This document shows, one piece after another, positions 29,331 through 39,276 of a stretch of DNA of 64,000 bases (position 1 is its first letter; each line of letters opens with the position of its first letter). The translations under genes and the position numbers were made by a program. The notes beneath the pieces are model-generated. The model searched no databases. It had not been told where the DNA came from and was given only the letters and a program-made list of their open reading frames with translations. Source of the stretch: Burkholderia mayonis (lineage in GTDB: Bacteria > Pseudomonadota > Gammaproteobacteria > Burkholderiales > Burkholderiaceae); assembly GCF_001523745.2 (NCBI RefSeq), contig NZ_CP013386.1, positions 1,240,001-1,304,000 on the forward strand. The letters are read 5' to 3'.

Positions 29331-30555
29331 GATGGCTCTCCGGTTGTTCAGCGAGGTGCCGTGCGACTTCGCGTGCGAGCAGCGCGTCGCCGCCGAGCGT
29401 CTCCAGTATGCCGGGCGTGTCGATGCCGCGCGCGAGCGCCGCGCGCGCCATCCCGGCGACGATCATCGCCAGCGCGCCGCGCTGATCGAGGCCGCGCTGG
29501 CATGCGTAGAAGAGCGCGTCGTCGGGCAATGCGCCCCACGTCGCGCCGTGCGCCGCCTGCACGTCGTCGTGATGGATCTCGAGATGCGGTCGCAGCACGA
29601 CGCGCGGCTCGCCGCTCGTCGGAATGCCGCTCAGACGCTGCCGAAGGTCGGCGCCCGACGCGCCTGCCGCAATCGACGAAAACGCGTTCGCGACGATCTG
29701 AGCGTCGCCGCTCGCGAGCGCGAGCGTATCGATCGAGCTTTGCGTGTGCGCTGCGGCGTGTGCAGCGCACACTTGCTGCTCGAGCTTCGCGCGTGCCGAT
29801 GCGAACAGCACGCCGGACGCGCGCGCGAGCGCGCGTTCGCCGCGCAGGTCGAGCACGGTGCGCTGCAGGTGGTAGTCGCTGCCCGCGCCAAGCAGCGATT
29901 GCCGATATTGCGCATCGCGCTCGAGCCGGACGTGCACGTGATGCGCGATCCGGTCGTGCGCGCCGGGCGTCGCGATGCGCAGATGGTCGAGCGACGCGCC
30001 GGCGCCGAGCCGGACGTACGCATGCAAATTCTGCGTGATGGGGCCGTTCCGGCCCGCGAGATCGTGCTCGTGCGACTCGATTAGCATGCAGTGCGCGCTG
30101 GGCAGCACGTCGATCACGACGAGCGGCGCTTCGACGCCCGCGTGCGGCTGCAGCCGAAGCTGCAGCATCGTCGGCGTGCGGCGCGCCGGCCCGCTGCCGA
30201 CGCGCAGACGCAGACCCGCTTCGCATAGCGCGCGATGCGCCCAGAAAAACGGTGCGGCGTCGTCGCCGGGTTGCGTCGGCAGACCCTCGAATAGCGCGGC
30301 GCGCTCGGCAGGGTCGGCGGCGCTCAGCCAGCATGCATCGACATGCTCGAGCGAGCCGGAACCGACGGGTGCGAGCATCCAGCCGGCGCGTGCGGCGGGC
30401 AGATCGGTCGCGTGTGCGCCGTGAACGTTGTCGCCGAGCCACGCATCGGCGGCGGGCGGCGGCAGATGACGGAACGATTCGGCGCGGCGGGAGATCCAGC
30501 CGTGTGCCGACAATTGGCGGCGGGCGGCGAGCCTGTCGGTGTCTGTCGTCGTCAT
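29323..30555 (-). CDS. sufD: SufD, Fe-S scaffold complex subunit
   Basis: 410 aa SufD-family beta-helix protein. The C-terminal part has the SufB/D signature HLEIHHDDVQAAHGATWGAL followed by YACQRGLDQRGALAMIV. SufD partners SufB and SufC in the SufBC2D scaffold. It is four bases downstream of sufC. The N-terminus is more variable, as in the family. Confidence 0.9.
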   Translation of the reverse strand: MTTTDTDRLAARRQLSAHGWISRRAESFRHLPPPAADAWLGDNVHGAHATDLPAARAGWMLAPVGSGSLEHVDACWLSAADPAERAALFEGLPTQPGDDAAPFFWAHRALCEAGLRLRVGSGPARRTPTMLQLRLQPHAGVEAPLVVIDVLPSAHCMLIESHEHDLAGRNGPITQNLHAYVRLGAGASLDHLRIATPGAHDRIAHHVHVRLERDAQYRQSLLGAGSDYHLQRTVLDLRGERALARASGVLFASARAKLEQQVCAAHAAAHTQSSIDTLALASGDAQIVANAFSSIAAGASGADLRQRLSGIPTSGEPRVVLRPHLEIHHDDVQAAHGATWGALPDDALFYACQRGLDQRGALAMIVAGMARAALARGIDTPGILETLGGDALLAREVARHLAEQPESHHG

Positions 30556-30559
30556 CGCG

Positions 30560-31330
30560 TCAGGCCTCCACGAGCGCGTCGGAGCGAACGAAACCCTTTG
30601 CGGCGATCTCGCGCGCGAGGCCGAGATCGCCGGATTCGACGATGCGGCCGCGATCGAGCAGCAGTACGGCGTCGGGCGCGAGCGACTCGATCATCTGCAG
30701 ATAATGCGACACGATCACGAACGCGGCGCCTTGCTCACGCAGCCGGCCGATGAGATCGATCGCCGCGCGCACGCCGTCGACGTCCATCCCCGAGTCGATC
30801 TCGTCGAGCATCGCGAGCCGCGGGCGCAGCAGCGCGAGCTGCAGCAGCTCGTTGCGCTTGCGCTCGCCGCCCGAGAAACCTTCGTTCATCGAACGATTGA
30901 GCATCGCATCGGACAAGCCGACGCGCGTGGCGGCCGCGCGCGCCTCGCCGAGAAAATCGACCGCATCGAGCGCGCTATCGCCGCGCGCCTCGCGCATCGC
31001 GTTGAGTGCGGTACGGATGAAGAGACTGTTCTTTACGCCGGGAATGTCGGGCGGCGCCTGGAATGACAGGAACAGGCCGGCGCGCGCGCGGTCCTGCACG
31101 CTCATCGCGAGCAGGTCCTGCCCGGCGAATCGCGCGCGGCCGCGCGCGACGCGATACGCCGGATGGCCCGCGAGCGTCATGCCGAGCGTGCTCTTGCCGC
31201 TGCCGTTCGCGCCCATCAGCACGACGAGCGCGCCTGCCGGCACGTCGAGCGACACCGATTGCAGCACGCGGCGCTCGGCGACGTCGACGCTCATGTCGGA
31301 TACCTGCAGCAGGGGTTCGGATTGATTCAT
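30560..31330 (-). CDS. sufC: SufC, ABC-type ATPase of the Suf scaffold
   Basis: 256 aa cytoplasmic ABC ATPase without a permease. Walker A is GANGSGKST (residues 40-48), signature FSGGERKRNELLQLAL, Walker B LAMLDEIDSGMDVDG, the SufC-specific form. The ATG at 31330 follows GAGGAAG, so the upstream extension to 31351 was rejected. Confidence 0.93.
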   Translation of the reverse strand: MNQSEPLLQVSDMSVDVAERRVLQSVSLDVPAGALVVLMGANGSGKSTLGMTLAGHPAYRVARGRARFAGQDLLAMSVQDRARAGLFLSFQAPPDIPGVKNSLFIRTALNAMREARGDSALDAVDFLGEARAAATRVGLSDAMLNRSMNEGFSGGERKRNELLQLALLRPRLAMLDEIDSGMDVDGVRAAIDLIGRLREQGAAFVIVSHYLQMIESLAPDAVLLLDRGRIVESGDLGLAREIAAKGFVRSDALVEA

Positions 31331-31360
31331 GGTTCTTCCTCGGTTCGCCACGTTTGGAGA

Positions 31361-32815
31361 TCAGCCGACGGCGCCTTCGAGCGACACCGCGAGCAACGCC
31401 TTCGCTTCGAGTGCGAATTCCATCGGCAGTGCTTCGAGCACGGCCTGGCAGAAGCCGCCGACGATGAGCGCCGTCGCTTCCTGCGGATCGATGCCGCGCT
31501 GCTGGCAATAGAAGAGGCGGTCTTCTGAGATGCGCGTCGTCGTCGCCTCGTGTTCGACGACGGCGTCGCGGCGTGCGCTCTCGATGTACGGGAACGTGTG
31601 CGCGCCGCACTGCGGGCCGATCAGCAGCGAATCGCACTGTGTGTGGTTGCGCGCGCCCGCGGCGCTGCGTGCGACGCGCACGAGGCCGCGATAGCTGTTC
31701 TGGGCGCGGCCGGCGCTGATCCCCTTCGACACGATCCGGCTGCGGGTATTGCGGCCAAGGTGGATCATCTTCGTGCCGGTATCGGCCTGCTGGCAGTGGT
31801 TCGATACGGCGATCGAATGGAATTCGCCGCTCGATTCGTCGCCGCGCAGCACGACGCTCGGATACTTCCACGTGATCGCGGATCCCGTTTCGATCTGCGT
31901 CCACGCGATGTGCGAGCGCGCACCCGCGCAGAGTCCGCGCTTCGTCACGAAGTTGTAGATGCCGCCGATGCCGCGCTCGTCGCCCGGATACCAGTTCTGC
32001 ACGGTCGAATACTTGATGTGCGCGCCGTCGTGCGCGACGAGCTCGACGACGGCCGCATGCAGCTGATGCTCGTCGCGCTGCGGCGCGGTGCAGCCTTCGA
32101 GATAGCTGACGTGGCTGCCGGGCTCGGCGATGATCAGCGTCCGTTCAAACTGGCTGGTGTTCTGCGCGTTGATCCGGAAGTACGAGGACAGTTCCATCGG
32201 ACAGCGCACGCCTTCCGGCACGTAGACGAACGAGCCGTCGGAGAACACGGCGGAATTCATCGCCGCGTAGAAATTGTCGGTGGGCGGCACCACGGTGCCG
32301 AGATAGCGCTCGATCAGCTCGGGATGATGTTCGACCGCGTGCGAGAACGAACAGAAGATCACGCCCGCTTCGGCGAGTTGCTCGCGAAACGTCGTGCCGA
32401 CCGACACCGAGTCGAACACCGCGTCGACCGCGACGCCGGCGAGCCGCGCGCGCTCGTGCAGCGGCACGTTGAGTTTTTCGTAGGTCTCGAGCAGCTTCGG
32501 ATCGACGTCGTCGAGGCTCTTCGGTCGGTTCTTCAGCGATTTCGGCGCCGAATAGTACGACTGCGCCTGGAAGTCGATCGGCGCGATGCGCAGCTTGCCC
32601 CAATCGGGCGGCGACATCGTCAGCCAGCGCCCGAACGCGGCGAGCCGCCATTTCAGCAGGAATTCCGGTTCGCGCTTGCGGCGCGAAATCTCGCGGACGA
32701 CGTTCTCGTCGAGACCGGGCGGCAGCGAGTCGGATTCGATGTCGGTCACGAATCCGTGCCGATACGATTGTTCGAGCGCTCGTGCGAGCGGTATGGCTTG
32801 GTCGACGTTGGGCAT
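31361..32815 (-). CDS. sufB: SufB, Fe-S scaffold protein
   Basis: 484 aa SufB-family protein, the main scaffold on which new clusters form. Conserved segments: [22 protein letters not shown]-like [47 protein letters not shown] and the C-terminal [19 protein letters not shown]. It is the first gene of sufBCDSUT. There is no sufA, sufE or sufR in the operon. An AGATGCAT half-site lies about 100 bases upstream, so NsrR control is possible. Confidence 0.93.
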   Translation of the reverse strand: MPNVDQAIPLARALEQSYRHGFVTDIESDSLPPGLDENVVREISRRKREPEFLLKWRLAAFGRWLTMSPPDWGKLRIAPIDFQAQSYYSAPKSLKNRPKSLDDVDPKLLETYEKLNVPLHERARLAGVAVDAVFDSVSVGTTFREQLAEAGVIFCSFSHAVEHHPELIERYLGTVVPPTDNFYAAMNSAVFSDGSFVYVPEGVRCPMELSSYFRINAQNTSQFERTLIIAEPGSHVSYLEGCTAPQRDEHQLHAAVVELVAHDGAHIKYSTVQNWYPGDERGIGGIYNFVTKRGLCAGARSHIAWTQIETGSAITWKYPSVVLRGDESSGEFHSIAVSNHCQQADTGTKMIHLGRNTRSRIVSKGISAGRAQNSYRGLVRVARSAAGARNHTQCDSLLIGPQCGAHTFPYIESARRDAVVEHEATTTRISEDRLFYCQQRGIDPQEATALIVGGFCQAVLEALPMEFALEAKALLAVSLEGAVG

Positions 32816-33268
32816 GGGCGAATCCGTGTAGCGCAGGGCGGCCGCGACGATGCGGTTCGGAACGGAACGCGGGACGCGGCTCGGTTCGGTTTGGAATCTA
32901 ATTGCTGTATATGGTATGCATCTATTTGGCGAGCCGCAAGTGATCGAGCGGAGACCCTGTTTCGAGTCGTGTCTTTACGACCTGAAAGTGAGATGCGAGG
33001 CGGAGCCGGATTGCGCGCGTCACGGGCCGTGTCTCGTCAACGTGCTACCGCGACGGACGGCAACACGCTCGGGATATACGCTAGCGCGACGCGGTTTCTC
33101 GCAGGGCGTCGAAGCTGAGCTGGATCAGATCGAAAAACGTTCGAAGCCCGTCTCGATCGGAACGCGTGTCTCTCATCGTTCGATCGATGCGCAAGCGGCA
33201 TTCGACGCCCGCTCTGCTGCAGCCGAACCGTGCGGATGTCACGAGTCGGGCCGCGACGAATCGACGGT
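32816..33268. other. Stretch between nnrS and sufB
   Basis: About 450 bases. The sufB promoter side contains ATGCATCT at 32916-32923 in an A+T-rich patch. A plus-strand frame at 32850-33317 encodes an unrecognised Cys- and Arg-rich peptide that runs into the end of nnrS; I do not regard it as a gene. Confidence 0.5.
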
Positions 33269-34465
33269 TCAACCCGCCTTGCCGTCGATGCGCGACGACG
33301 TCAGGAAGCCGGTGTAGCGCAGCCCATATGCGGCGAACGCCGCCACCCAGCACGCACCCGCCAGATCGACCCAGACGCTCGTCGCATCGGGCGCGAGCCA
33401 CGGCCCGAACACGCGCACGAGCGCGGCCGCGATCAGCAGCCAGTAGCACACGATCTCGGTCGGCCCGGCGCGCAGCGGCCGGCCCGTGTGCCCGAGCGCG
33501 GTGCGCGTGATCATCGCGACGATCGCGCAGCCGATCACGCCGACCGTCAGCGCATGAATCGCGAGCGAGTGCGGCGCGACGTCGAGCGCGGCAAGCGCGA
33601 GCATCGCGAAGCCGATCGGCACCCACGCATACGCGACATGCAGGATCCACAGGATAGGCCGTGCGCCGACGCGCCAGGAGCGCCAGCCGACGACGCGCAT
33701 CGCGTGCAGCGCGGCCGCCGCGAACGCGATCGCGGCGACGAGCGAGGTGGGCAAGTTCGTCGCATCCGCGCAGAGCGCGAGTACGGTGACGGGCGCGGCC
33801 AACGTCTCGACGAATTTCCAGCGCTTCACCGCGAAGCCGGGAACTGCGTTCATCGTGAACGTCGGAACGATGCGCCCCCCGATCACGACGACGAACAGCA
33901 TGATGAAGCCGACGGCCGCATATGCAGCCTGCAGCGCGCGATCGAAGCGTTCGTGCGCGGCCCACCAATGAAAGAGCATGTTCAGCATACCGAATAGAAA
34001 GAGTGCGATGGTCAGGAATACGTTGCGATAGTTGCGCGCGGCGAGCAGCACGCGCAACAGAATGACCGCGGTGATCGGCAGGAATGCGGAGTCGACGAAG
34101 GCGGCGAGCGGTTCGGGGCCCGCCCAGACGAGAAGGCGGCCGGCCGCCCACAGCAGCCACAGCGCGGCGAGCTGCGCGCCATGCGGCGTATCGCACGACG
34201 TCCACGCGCGGATCGCCGTGAGCAGAAAGCCGGCGATGATCGCGGTCGAGAAGCCGAACACCATCTCGTGCACATGCCAGACGAGGCCGTTCATGCCGGG
34301 CGTCCGGCCGGCGATCGGATAGCCGTGCAGCGACGCGAGCCAGAGCGCGACCGAGACGGCCCCGAAATACGCGCCGCCGAGGTAGAACGGCCGGAATCCG
34401 AGCCGCAGCACCGGCAGGCCGGCGGGCTGTCGAGTCGGTTGATGGGTCGCGAGAGGGATCTTCAC
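33269..34465 (-). CDS. nnrS: NnrS family heme/copper membrane protein (copy 1)
   Basis: 398 aa with about 12 membrane helices. NnrS proteins bind heme and copper and help cells resist nitrosative stress. Motifs: RLGFRPFYLGGAYFG, NGLVWHVHEMVFGFSTAIIAGFLLTAI, VVIGGRIVPTFTMNA and MITRTALGHTGRPL. A GTG start with GGAG seven bases upstream was chosen. A strong NsrR-like box lies 16 bases upstream of the start. A second copy, differing in sequence, is at 48.5 kb. Confidence 0.88.
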   Translation of the reverse strand: MKIPLATHQPTRQPAGLPVLRLGFRPFYLGGAYFGAVSVALWLASLHGYPIAGRTPGMNGLVWHVHEMVFGFSTAIIAGFLLTAIRAWTSCDTPHGAQLAALWLLWAAGRLLVWAGPEPLAAFVDSAFLPITAVILLRVLLAARNYRNVFLTIALFLFGMLNMLFHWWAAHERFDRALQAAYAAVGFIMLFVVVIGGRIVPTFTMNAVPGFAVKRWKFVETLAAPVTVLALCADATNLPTSLVAAIAFAAAALHAMRVVGWRSWRVGARPILWILHVAYAWVPIGFAMLALAALDVAPHSLAIHALTVGVIGCAIVAMITRTALGHTGRPLRAGPTEIVCYWLLIAAALVRVFGPWLAPDATSVWVDLAGACWVAAFAAYGLRYTGFLTSSRIDGKAG

Positions 34466-34480
34466 GTTGGCGCTCCGTTT

Positions 34481-34503
34481 AAGATGTATTTGCGATGTAT
34501 CTT
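34481..34503. promoter_or_regulatory. NsrR-like operator of nnrS
   Basis: Palindrome AAGATGTAT-N5-ATGTATCTT, 23 bases, very close to the published NsrR consensus AAGATGYAT-N5-ATRCATCTT. It starts 16 bases before the nnrS start codon, a repressing position. Confidence 0.75.
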
Positions 34504-34720
34504 AGTGTGTGAATCGATGCAGGTCCAACGTTTGTGCGCGGGTTAGTGCGCGGGTTAGTGCGCGGCGACGGGTCGCGATTTCGCGGTAGTCGCGAGCGAT
34601 GCGGGCAGCCGAAGACGACTGGGCCTGAACGGCACGGCCCCGGACATGCACGATGCAGCGACGGCGCGCCGGCGTTCGTCGGCATCGCGCGTTGCCGGAA
34701 TCCCACATCGAGCGCCGTTT

Positions 34721-34734
34721 TTGATCTGCATCAA
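34721..34734. promoter_or_regulatory. FNR/Dnr box (perfect)
   Basis: TTGATCTGCATCAA matches TTGAT-N4-ATCAA exactly. It is 256 bases from nnrS and over 300 from the chemoreceptor gene, so the target is unclear; a long leader to nnrS is most likely. Confidence 0.65.
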
Positions 34735-34952
34735 ACGATGATCGGGGACACCGAGCATTAGCGCGTTCGCGGCATAGCGACGCATGGCGCGGCCGGCGTC
34801 GCGTCGGATGCGCGCAAATGACGCGGTGTGCGCAAAGTTCCGAAGCATGTACGTGTCGCTGACGTGCTTCGCGCCGCCGCCGACAACGGCTTCGGTCGCG
34901 CGCGGCGCAATTTGTACGATGCGGTGAAATTTTCGATGCCGATATCCGATGA

Positions 34953-34966
34953 TTGATTTTATTCAA
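34953..34966 (+). promoter_or_regulatory. FNR/Dnr-like box of the chemoreceptor gene
   Basis: TTGATTTTATTCAA matches TTGAT-N4-ATCAA at nine of ten positions. Its centre is about 80 bases before the start codon, suitable for activation. Confidence 0.5.
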
Positions 34967-35039
34967 GTCTCGGGCCGATCGATCCGTATACAGCACTGAG
35001 GCCGATACGGTCGTCTCATCACATCGAAAAGGGGCAGGA

Positions 35040-36974
35040 ATGAGCAAGCAATTATTTGGACCTGGAATGCGCGTGATGGCGCACTTGAAATTGCCCAGGA
35101 AGCTCGCGATTCTCGCCGTGCTGTTCATGGTGCCGCTCGTCGCGGCGCTCTATGCGACGCTCGCCACCGCGCTTCACGCGTATGCGACGACGCAGAGCGA
35201 ACGCGACGGCATCACGATCCTCGAAACGACGCAGGATCTGCTGAAAGCGGTGCAGATGCGGCGCGGCGCGGGCGCGTCGGTGCTCGCGGGCAACGACGCG
35301 ATGCGCGCGAAGTTCGCTGCGGCGAACGCAACCGCGGATCGCTTCGCGTCGACCTTGAAGCAGCAGGTGCGCGGCACCGGCAGATTCGACGTCGTCGCGC
35401 CGGTCGACGCGCTCGCGAGCCAATATGCGAAGGCGGCGGCGGGCGGACTCGATAGGCCCGCCGCTGAGTTTTTTAATTCGCATACCGAAGTCATACACTC
35501 GATCTTCCTGTTCGAGAAGGACCTCGCGGTCGCGTCGCAGTTGGGCGTTGATCCGGATGCATCGAGCTATCACCTGATCGACTCGGTGCTGTTCGTGCTG
35601 CCGGGCGCCGCCGAGACTGTCGGCGTGCTGCGTGGCAAGGGTTCGGCCGCGCTGAGCGGCGGCTCGTTCGGCGACGCCGACAAGCGTGAACTCGCGGCGC
35701 GCGCAATGGGCCTCGCCGAGCAGATGAGCGTGATCCGTCATCATCTCGAGCGGATGAAAGCGGGGCTCGGCGGCAGCGGCGGCGCGCACGCGCTGGACGG
35801 TGTCGATCTCGGCGCGGTCGCGGCATTTCAGCGCACCGTGGCGTCGCTCGCGGGCGGCGACGCGGCGATCGACGCGAAAACATACTTCCAGCGAGGCACC
35901 GACGCGATCGATGCGCTATACCGCACGCACGGCGTGCTCGCACAGCAATTGCGCGAGCGCCTCGCCGAGCGCGCGCACGCTGAGCAGACGAAGGTGATCG
36001 CGGTCATGGCGCTGAGCGTCGCGCTCGTCGCGTGCGCGCTGTATCTCTTCGTCGCGTTCGCGATGTCGACGCACGACGACGTCGCGCAATTGTCCGGCTG
36101 CATGCGCGCGGCCGGCGACGGCGATCTGCGCGCGCGTCTCGAGGTGCGCGGGAGCGACGAATTCGCGTTCATCAAGGACGGCTTTAACGCGCTGCTCGAC
36201 GTCTGGGCGCAGACGCTGACCGAGACGCGTCGCGTCGCGGATTCCGTGATGGTCGGCAGCCAGCAGATCGCGGCCGGCAATCTCGACTTGTCGGGCCGCA
36301 CCGAGACGCAGGCGGCGTCGCTCGAGGAGACGGCTGCGAGCATGGAAGAGCTGACGTCGACGGTGCGCCACACCGCGTCGAACGCGTCGCATGCGAGCTC
36401 GCTGAGCGCCGAGGCGTCCGAACGCGCGGCGGACACCGGTCGGATCATGGGGCGTGCGGTGTCGCTGATGACGAAGATTCACGACAGCTCGAACAAGATG
36501 GCGGAGATCGTGTCGGTGATCGAAGGCATCGCGTTCCAGACCAACATTCTCGCGCTGAACGCGGCCGTCGAGGCGGCGCGCGCGGGCGAGCAGGGCAAGG
36601 GCTTCGCGGTCGTCGCGGGCGAGGTGCGTGCGCTCGCGCATCGCAGCGCGACCGCGGCAAAGGACGTGAAGGAGCTGATTCACGAGTCGATCAGACACGT
36701 GACCGACGGCTCGTCGCTGTTCAAGCGTGCGGACGATGCGATCCACAGCGTGAACGCGTCGATCCGCAGCGTCGACACCGTGGTCAACGAAATCGCGAAG
36801 GCGTCCGAGCAGCAGAGCGAGGGGATCGAGCAGGTCAATGCGGCGATCACGCAAATGGACGAAGTGACGCAGCGCAACGCGGCGCTCGTCGAGGAGTCGG
36901 CGGCAGCAAGCGCGTCGCTGCGCGAACAGGCCGAACACATGGGACAGCTCGTCGGGCGCTTCGTGCTCGCGTAG
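35040..36974 (+). CDS. Methyl-accepting chemotaxis protein
   Basis: 644 aa transducer. Membrane helix 1 (ILAVLFMVPLVAALYATLA, about residues 25-43), a long periplasmic region of about 270 residues resembling a nitrate/nitrite-sensor (NIT-like) all-helical domain, helix 2 (VMALSVALVACALYLFVAFA, about 320-340), HAMP, then the signalling domain with hairpin tip EGIAFQTNILALNAAVEAAR. Ligand unknown; its place among NO and anaerobic genes and an FNR-like box suggest taxis to an electron acceptor. There is no C-terminal CheR-tethering pentapeptide. Confidence 0.9.
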   Translation: MSKQLFGPGMRVMAHLKLPRKLAILAVLFMVPLVAALYATLATALHAYATTQSERDGITILETTQDLLKAVQMRRGAGASVLAGNDAMRAKFAAANATADRFASTLKQQVRGTGRFDVVAPVDALASQYAKAAAGGLDRPAAEFFNSHTEVIHSIFLFEKDLAVASQLGVDPDASSYHLIDSVLFVLPGAAETVGVLRGKGSAALSGGSFGDADKRELAARAMGLAEQMSVIRHHLERMKAGLGGSGGAHALDGVDLGAVAAFQRTVASLAGGDAAIDAKTYFQRGTDAIDALYRTHGVLAQQLRERLAERAHAEQTKVIAVMALSVALVACALYLFVAFAMSTHDDVAQLSGCMRAAGDGDLRARLEVRGSDEFAFIKDGFNALLDVWAQTLTETRRVADSVMVGSQQIAAGNLDLSGRTETQAASLEETAASMEELTSTVRHTASNASHASSLSAEASERAADTGRIMGRAVSLMTKIHDSSNKMAEIVSVIEGIAFQTNILALNAAVEAARAGEQGKGFAVVAGEVRALAHRSATAAKDVKELIHESIRHVTDGSSLFKRADDAIHSVNASIRSVDTVVNEIAKASEQQSEGIEQVNAAITQMDEVTQRNAALVEESAAASASLREQAEHMGQLVGRFVLA

Positions 36975-37040
36975 CGGACGGTCAGCCCATCAGCGTACAC
37001 GTGCGCCGCGCCGCAAGCGGCGCGCGTGCAACGTCGGAGG

Positions 37041-37054
37041 TTGATTTGCATCAA
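37041..37054 (+). promoter_or_regulatory. FNR/Dnr box of hemN
   Basis: TTGATTTGCATCAA is an exact TTGAT-N4-ATCAA match. Activation from a centre at -41.5 would put the transcript start near 37089, just before hemN. Confidence 0.75.
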
Positions 37055-37122
37055 GTCCATCCGTGCCGCTCGCCTGACAATGGAACGCCGGCGTTTCGCG
37101 CGGCATGCCAGGGTACAAGCAG

Positions 37123-38574
37123 ATGGACATCACGACGCATTCGAACGACGGCACGGATACGACCGCGCCCGCTCCCCACCACGACGTGTCCGCGTTCGCG
37201 GACGTTCAGATTTCCGAAGCGCTGATCCGGCGCTTCGATCGCCAAGGGCCGCGCTACACGTCGTATCCGACGGCCGACCGGTTTTCCGATACATTCGACG
37301 AGAGCGCGTACCGCGAGCATCTTGCACGCCGCGCGACGGCCGAGCGCAATCCGCCGTTGTCGGTTTATCTGCACCTGCCGTTCTGCGAGTCGCTCTGCTA
37401 CTTCTGCGCGTGCAACAAGATCGTCACGCAGGACCATAGCCGGACGAGCGCTTACGTCGACTACCTGATCCGTGAAATGGAGCTTGTCGCGCCGCATCTC
37501 GGCCGCGACCGCGTGACGACGCAACTGCATCTCGGCGGCGGCACGCCGACGTTCTTCGCGATCGGCGAGCTCGCGCGCCTGATGCGTGCGCTGCGCAGCC
37601 ACTTCGATTTCGCGCCGCACGCGGAGCTCGGCGTCGAGATCGATCCGCGCACGGTCGACGAGCAGACGCTGCAGGCGCTCGCGGAGCTCGGTTTCAATCG
37701 GACGAGCTTCGGCGTGCAGGATTTCGATCCGTCCGTTCAGGAAGCGGTGCATCGCATCCAGCCGCTGCCGATGGTCGAGCGCGCGCTCGCCGCGAGCCGA
37801 GCGTCCGGCTTCGAGTCGATCAACATCGATCTGATCTACGGACTGCCGCGGCAGACGCCCGCGAGCTTCTCGCGCACGCTCGACGAGGTGATCCGGCTGT
37901 CGCCCGATCGCATCGCGGTCTACAACTACGCGCATCTGCCGAGCCGCTTCAAGGCCCAGCGCCTGATCGTCGAGCCGGAGCTGCCGCTCGCCGAGGATCG
38001 GCTGCGCATCTTCATCGAATCGATGCGGCGGCTGCTCGATGCGGGATACGTATACATCGGGCTCGACCATTTTGCGAAGCCGACCGACGAGCTGAGCAAC
38101 GCGTTGCGCGAACGCAGTCTCCATCGCAATTTCCAGGGCTATACGACGCAGGCCGAATGCGATCTGATCGGCTTCGGCATCTCGGCGATCGGCAAGGTCG
38201 GCGCATCGTACAGCCAATCGACGCGCTCGCTGAAGACGTACTACCGCCATCTCGACGCCGGACGTCTGCCGATCGAGCGCGGCTTCGCGCTGACGCCCGA
38301 CGATCTGCTGCGGCGCGACGTCATCATGATGGCGATGTGCAGCATGCCGCTCGATTTCGCCGCGATCGGCCGCAAACACGGCATCGACTTCGCACGGCAT
38401 TTCGCGCCCGAGCTCGCGCAGCTCGAGCCCTATCGCGAAGCGGGCCTGCTGACGATCGACGCCGACCGAATCGCCATTACGCCGAAGGGGCGCATGTTCG
38501 TGCGCGCGATCGGCATGGTGTTCGACGGCTATCTCGGCCGGCCCGCTTCGGCGTCCTATTCGAAGCTGATCTAG
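37123..38574 (+). CDS. hemN: Oxygen-independent coproporphyrinogen III dehydrogenase HemN
   Basis: 483 aa radical SAM enzyme. It decarboxylates coproporphyrinogen III without oxygen in heme synthesis. FDRQGPRYTSYPTADRF near residue 40 and the cluster motif C88-x3-C92-x2-C95-x-C97 (PFCESLCYFCAC) are those of true HemN rather than HemW. ATG 37123 has AGGG about ten bases upstream; ATG 37105 in the same frame is the alternative. A perfect FNR box precedes it and dnr follows 12 bases downstream. Confidence 0.92.
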   Translation: MDITTHSNDGTDTTAPAPHHDVSAFADVQISEALIRRFDRQGPRYTSYPTADRFSDTFDESAYREHLARRATAERNPPLSVYLHLPFCESLCYFCACNKIVTQDHSRTSAYVDYLIREMELVAPHLGRDRVTTQLHLGGGTPTFFAIGELARLMRALRSHFDFAPHAELGVEIDPRTVDEQTLQALAELGFNRTSFGVQDFDPSVQEAVHRIQPLPMVERALAASRASGFESINIDLIYGLPRQTPASFSRTLDEVIRLSPDRIAVYNYAHLPSRFKAQRLIVEPELPLAEDRLRIFIESMRRLLDAGYVYIGLDHFAKPTDELSNALRERSLHRNFQGYTTQAECDLIGFGISAIGKVGASYSQSTRSLKTYYRHLDAGRLPIERGFALTPDDLLRRDVIMMAMCSMPLDFAAIGRKHGIDFARHFAPELAQLEPYREAGLLTIDADRIAITPKGRMFVRAIGMVFDGYLGRPASASYSKLI

Positions 38575-38586
38575 TCAGGGGGCGTG

Positions 38587-39276
38587 ATGAAAGAAAGCAA
38601 GATTCCCGTACAGGACTTCCTCTCGAAATTGCCGCTTTTCAGCGCGCTTTCGCGCGGCGAGCTCGACCATCTCGCGCGCGGCACGATGCGCGTGCAGGCG
38701 CCGCGCGGGCAGACGGTGTTCAGCCGCGGCGATTCGTGCGGCGGTTTCCACATGATCGTCTACGGCCAGATCAAGCTGAGTTCGTTCTCGCCGCTCGGGA
38801 TCGAGAAGATCGTGCGTCTGCTCGGGCCGGGCGACAGTTTCGGCGAAGCGGTGATGTTCATGGACAAGCCGTACGCGGTGACGGCGAAGGCGCTTACCGA
38901 CACGCTGCTGCTGCACGTGACGAAGGCCGCCGTGATCGAGGAGCTCGATCACAATCCGGTGTTCGCGCGCAGGATGCTCGCGAGCCTCAGCATGCGGCTG
39001 CATCAGTTGGTTGTCGACGTCGAGACGTATTCGCTGCGCTCGGGTACGCAGCGCGTGATCAGCTATCTGCTTGAACAGACCGACGTGCCCGCGGAGTCCG
39101 GCTTGCAGATTCGCCTAGAGACGGGCAAGAAGGCGATCGCGTCGCGGCTGAATCTCACGCCGGAGCATTTCTCGCGCGTGCTGCGCGATCTGTGCACGCG
39201 TGAGCTCGTCGTCGTCAACGGCCGCGACATCTTCATTCCCGACGTGAGCCGTCTACGCTCGGAGATGCAGTATTGA
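38587..39276 (+). CDS. dnr: Dnr-type Crp/FNR regulator
   Basis: 229 aa. The N-terminal cyclic-nucleotide-binding-like domain (LPLFSALSRGELDHL ... GGFHMIVYGQIKLSS) is followed by a helix-turn-helix with EHFSRVLRDL, the ExxSR recognition pattern for TTGAT half-sites. It lacks the N-terminal cysteine cluster of FNR/ANR, so it should not sense O2 with an Fe-S cluster; Dnr and Nnr proteins of this type sense NO through heme. GTG-ATG at the start; ATG 38587 chosen, with AGGGGG upstream. It probably acts on the TTGAY boxes nearby. Confidence 0.85.
   Translation: MKESKIPVQDFLSKLPLFSALSRGELDHLARGTMRVQAPRGQTVFSRGDSCGGFHMIVYGQIKLSSFSPLGIEKIVRLLGPGDSFGEAVMFMDKPYAVTAKALTDTLLLHVTKAAVIEELDHNPVFARRMLASLSMRLHQLVVDVETYSLRSGTQRVISYLLEQTDVPAESGLQIRLETGKKAIASRLNLTPEHFSRVLRDLCTRELVVVNGRDIFIPDVSRLRSEMQY

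Larger units (their letters stand above)
34466..35039. other. Regulatory region between nnrS and the chemoreceptor gene
   Basis: About 570 bases between divergent genes, with an NsrR-like box, two FNR/Dnr-like boxes and a GTGCGCGGGTTA repeat (two full copies and a partial one, 34534-34565). No convincing gene is present. Confidence 0.6.

Noticed and set aside
32850..33317. Plus-strand frame of 155 codons with many cysteines between sufB and nnrS
   Set aside because: Not recognised, overlaps the nnrS 3' end and the sufB promoter region, and has no ribosome binding site.
34782..34928. Small plus-strand frame downstream of the FNR box at 34721
   Set aside because: 48 codons, Arg-rich, no ribosome binding site; not enough to call a gene.
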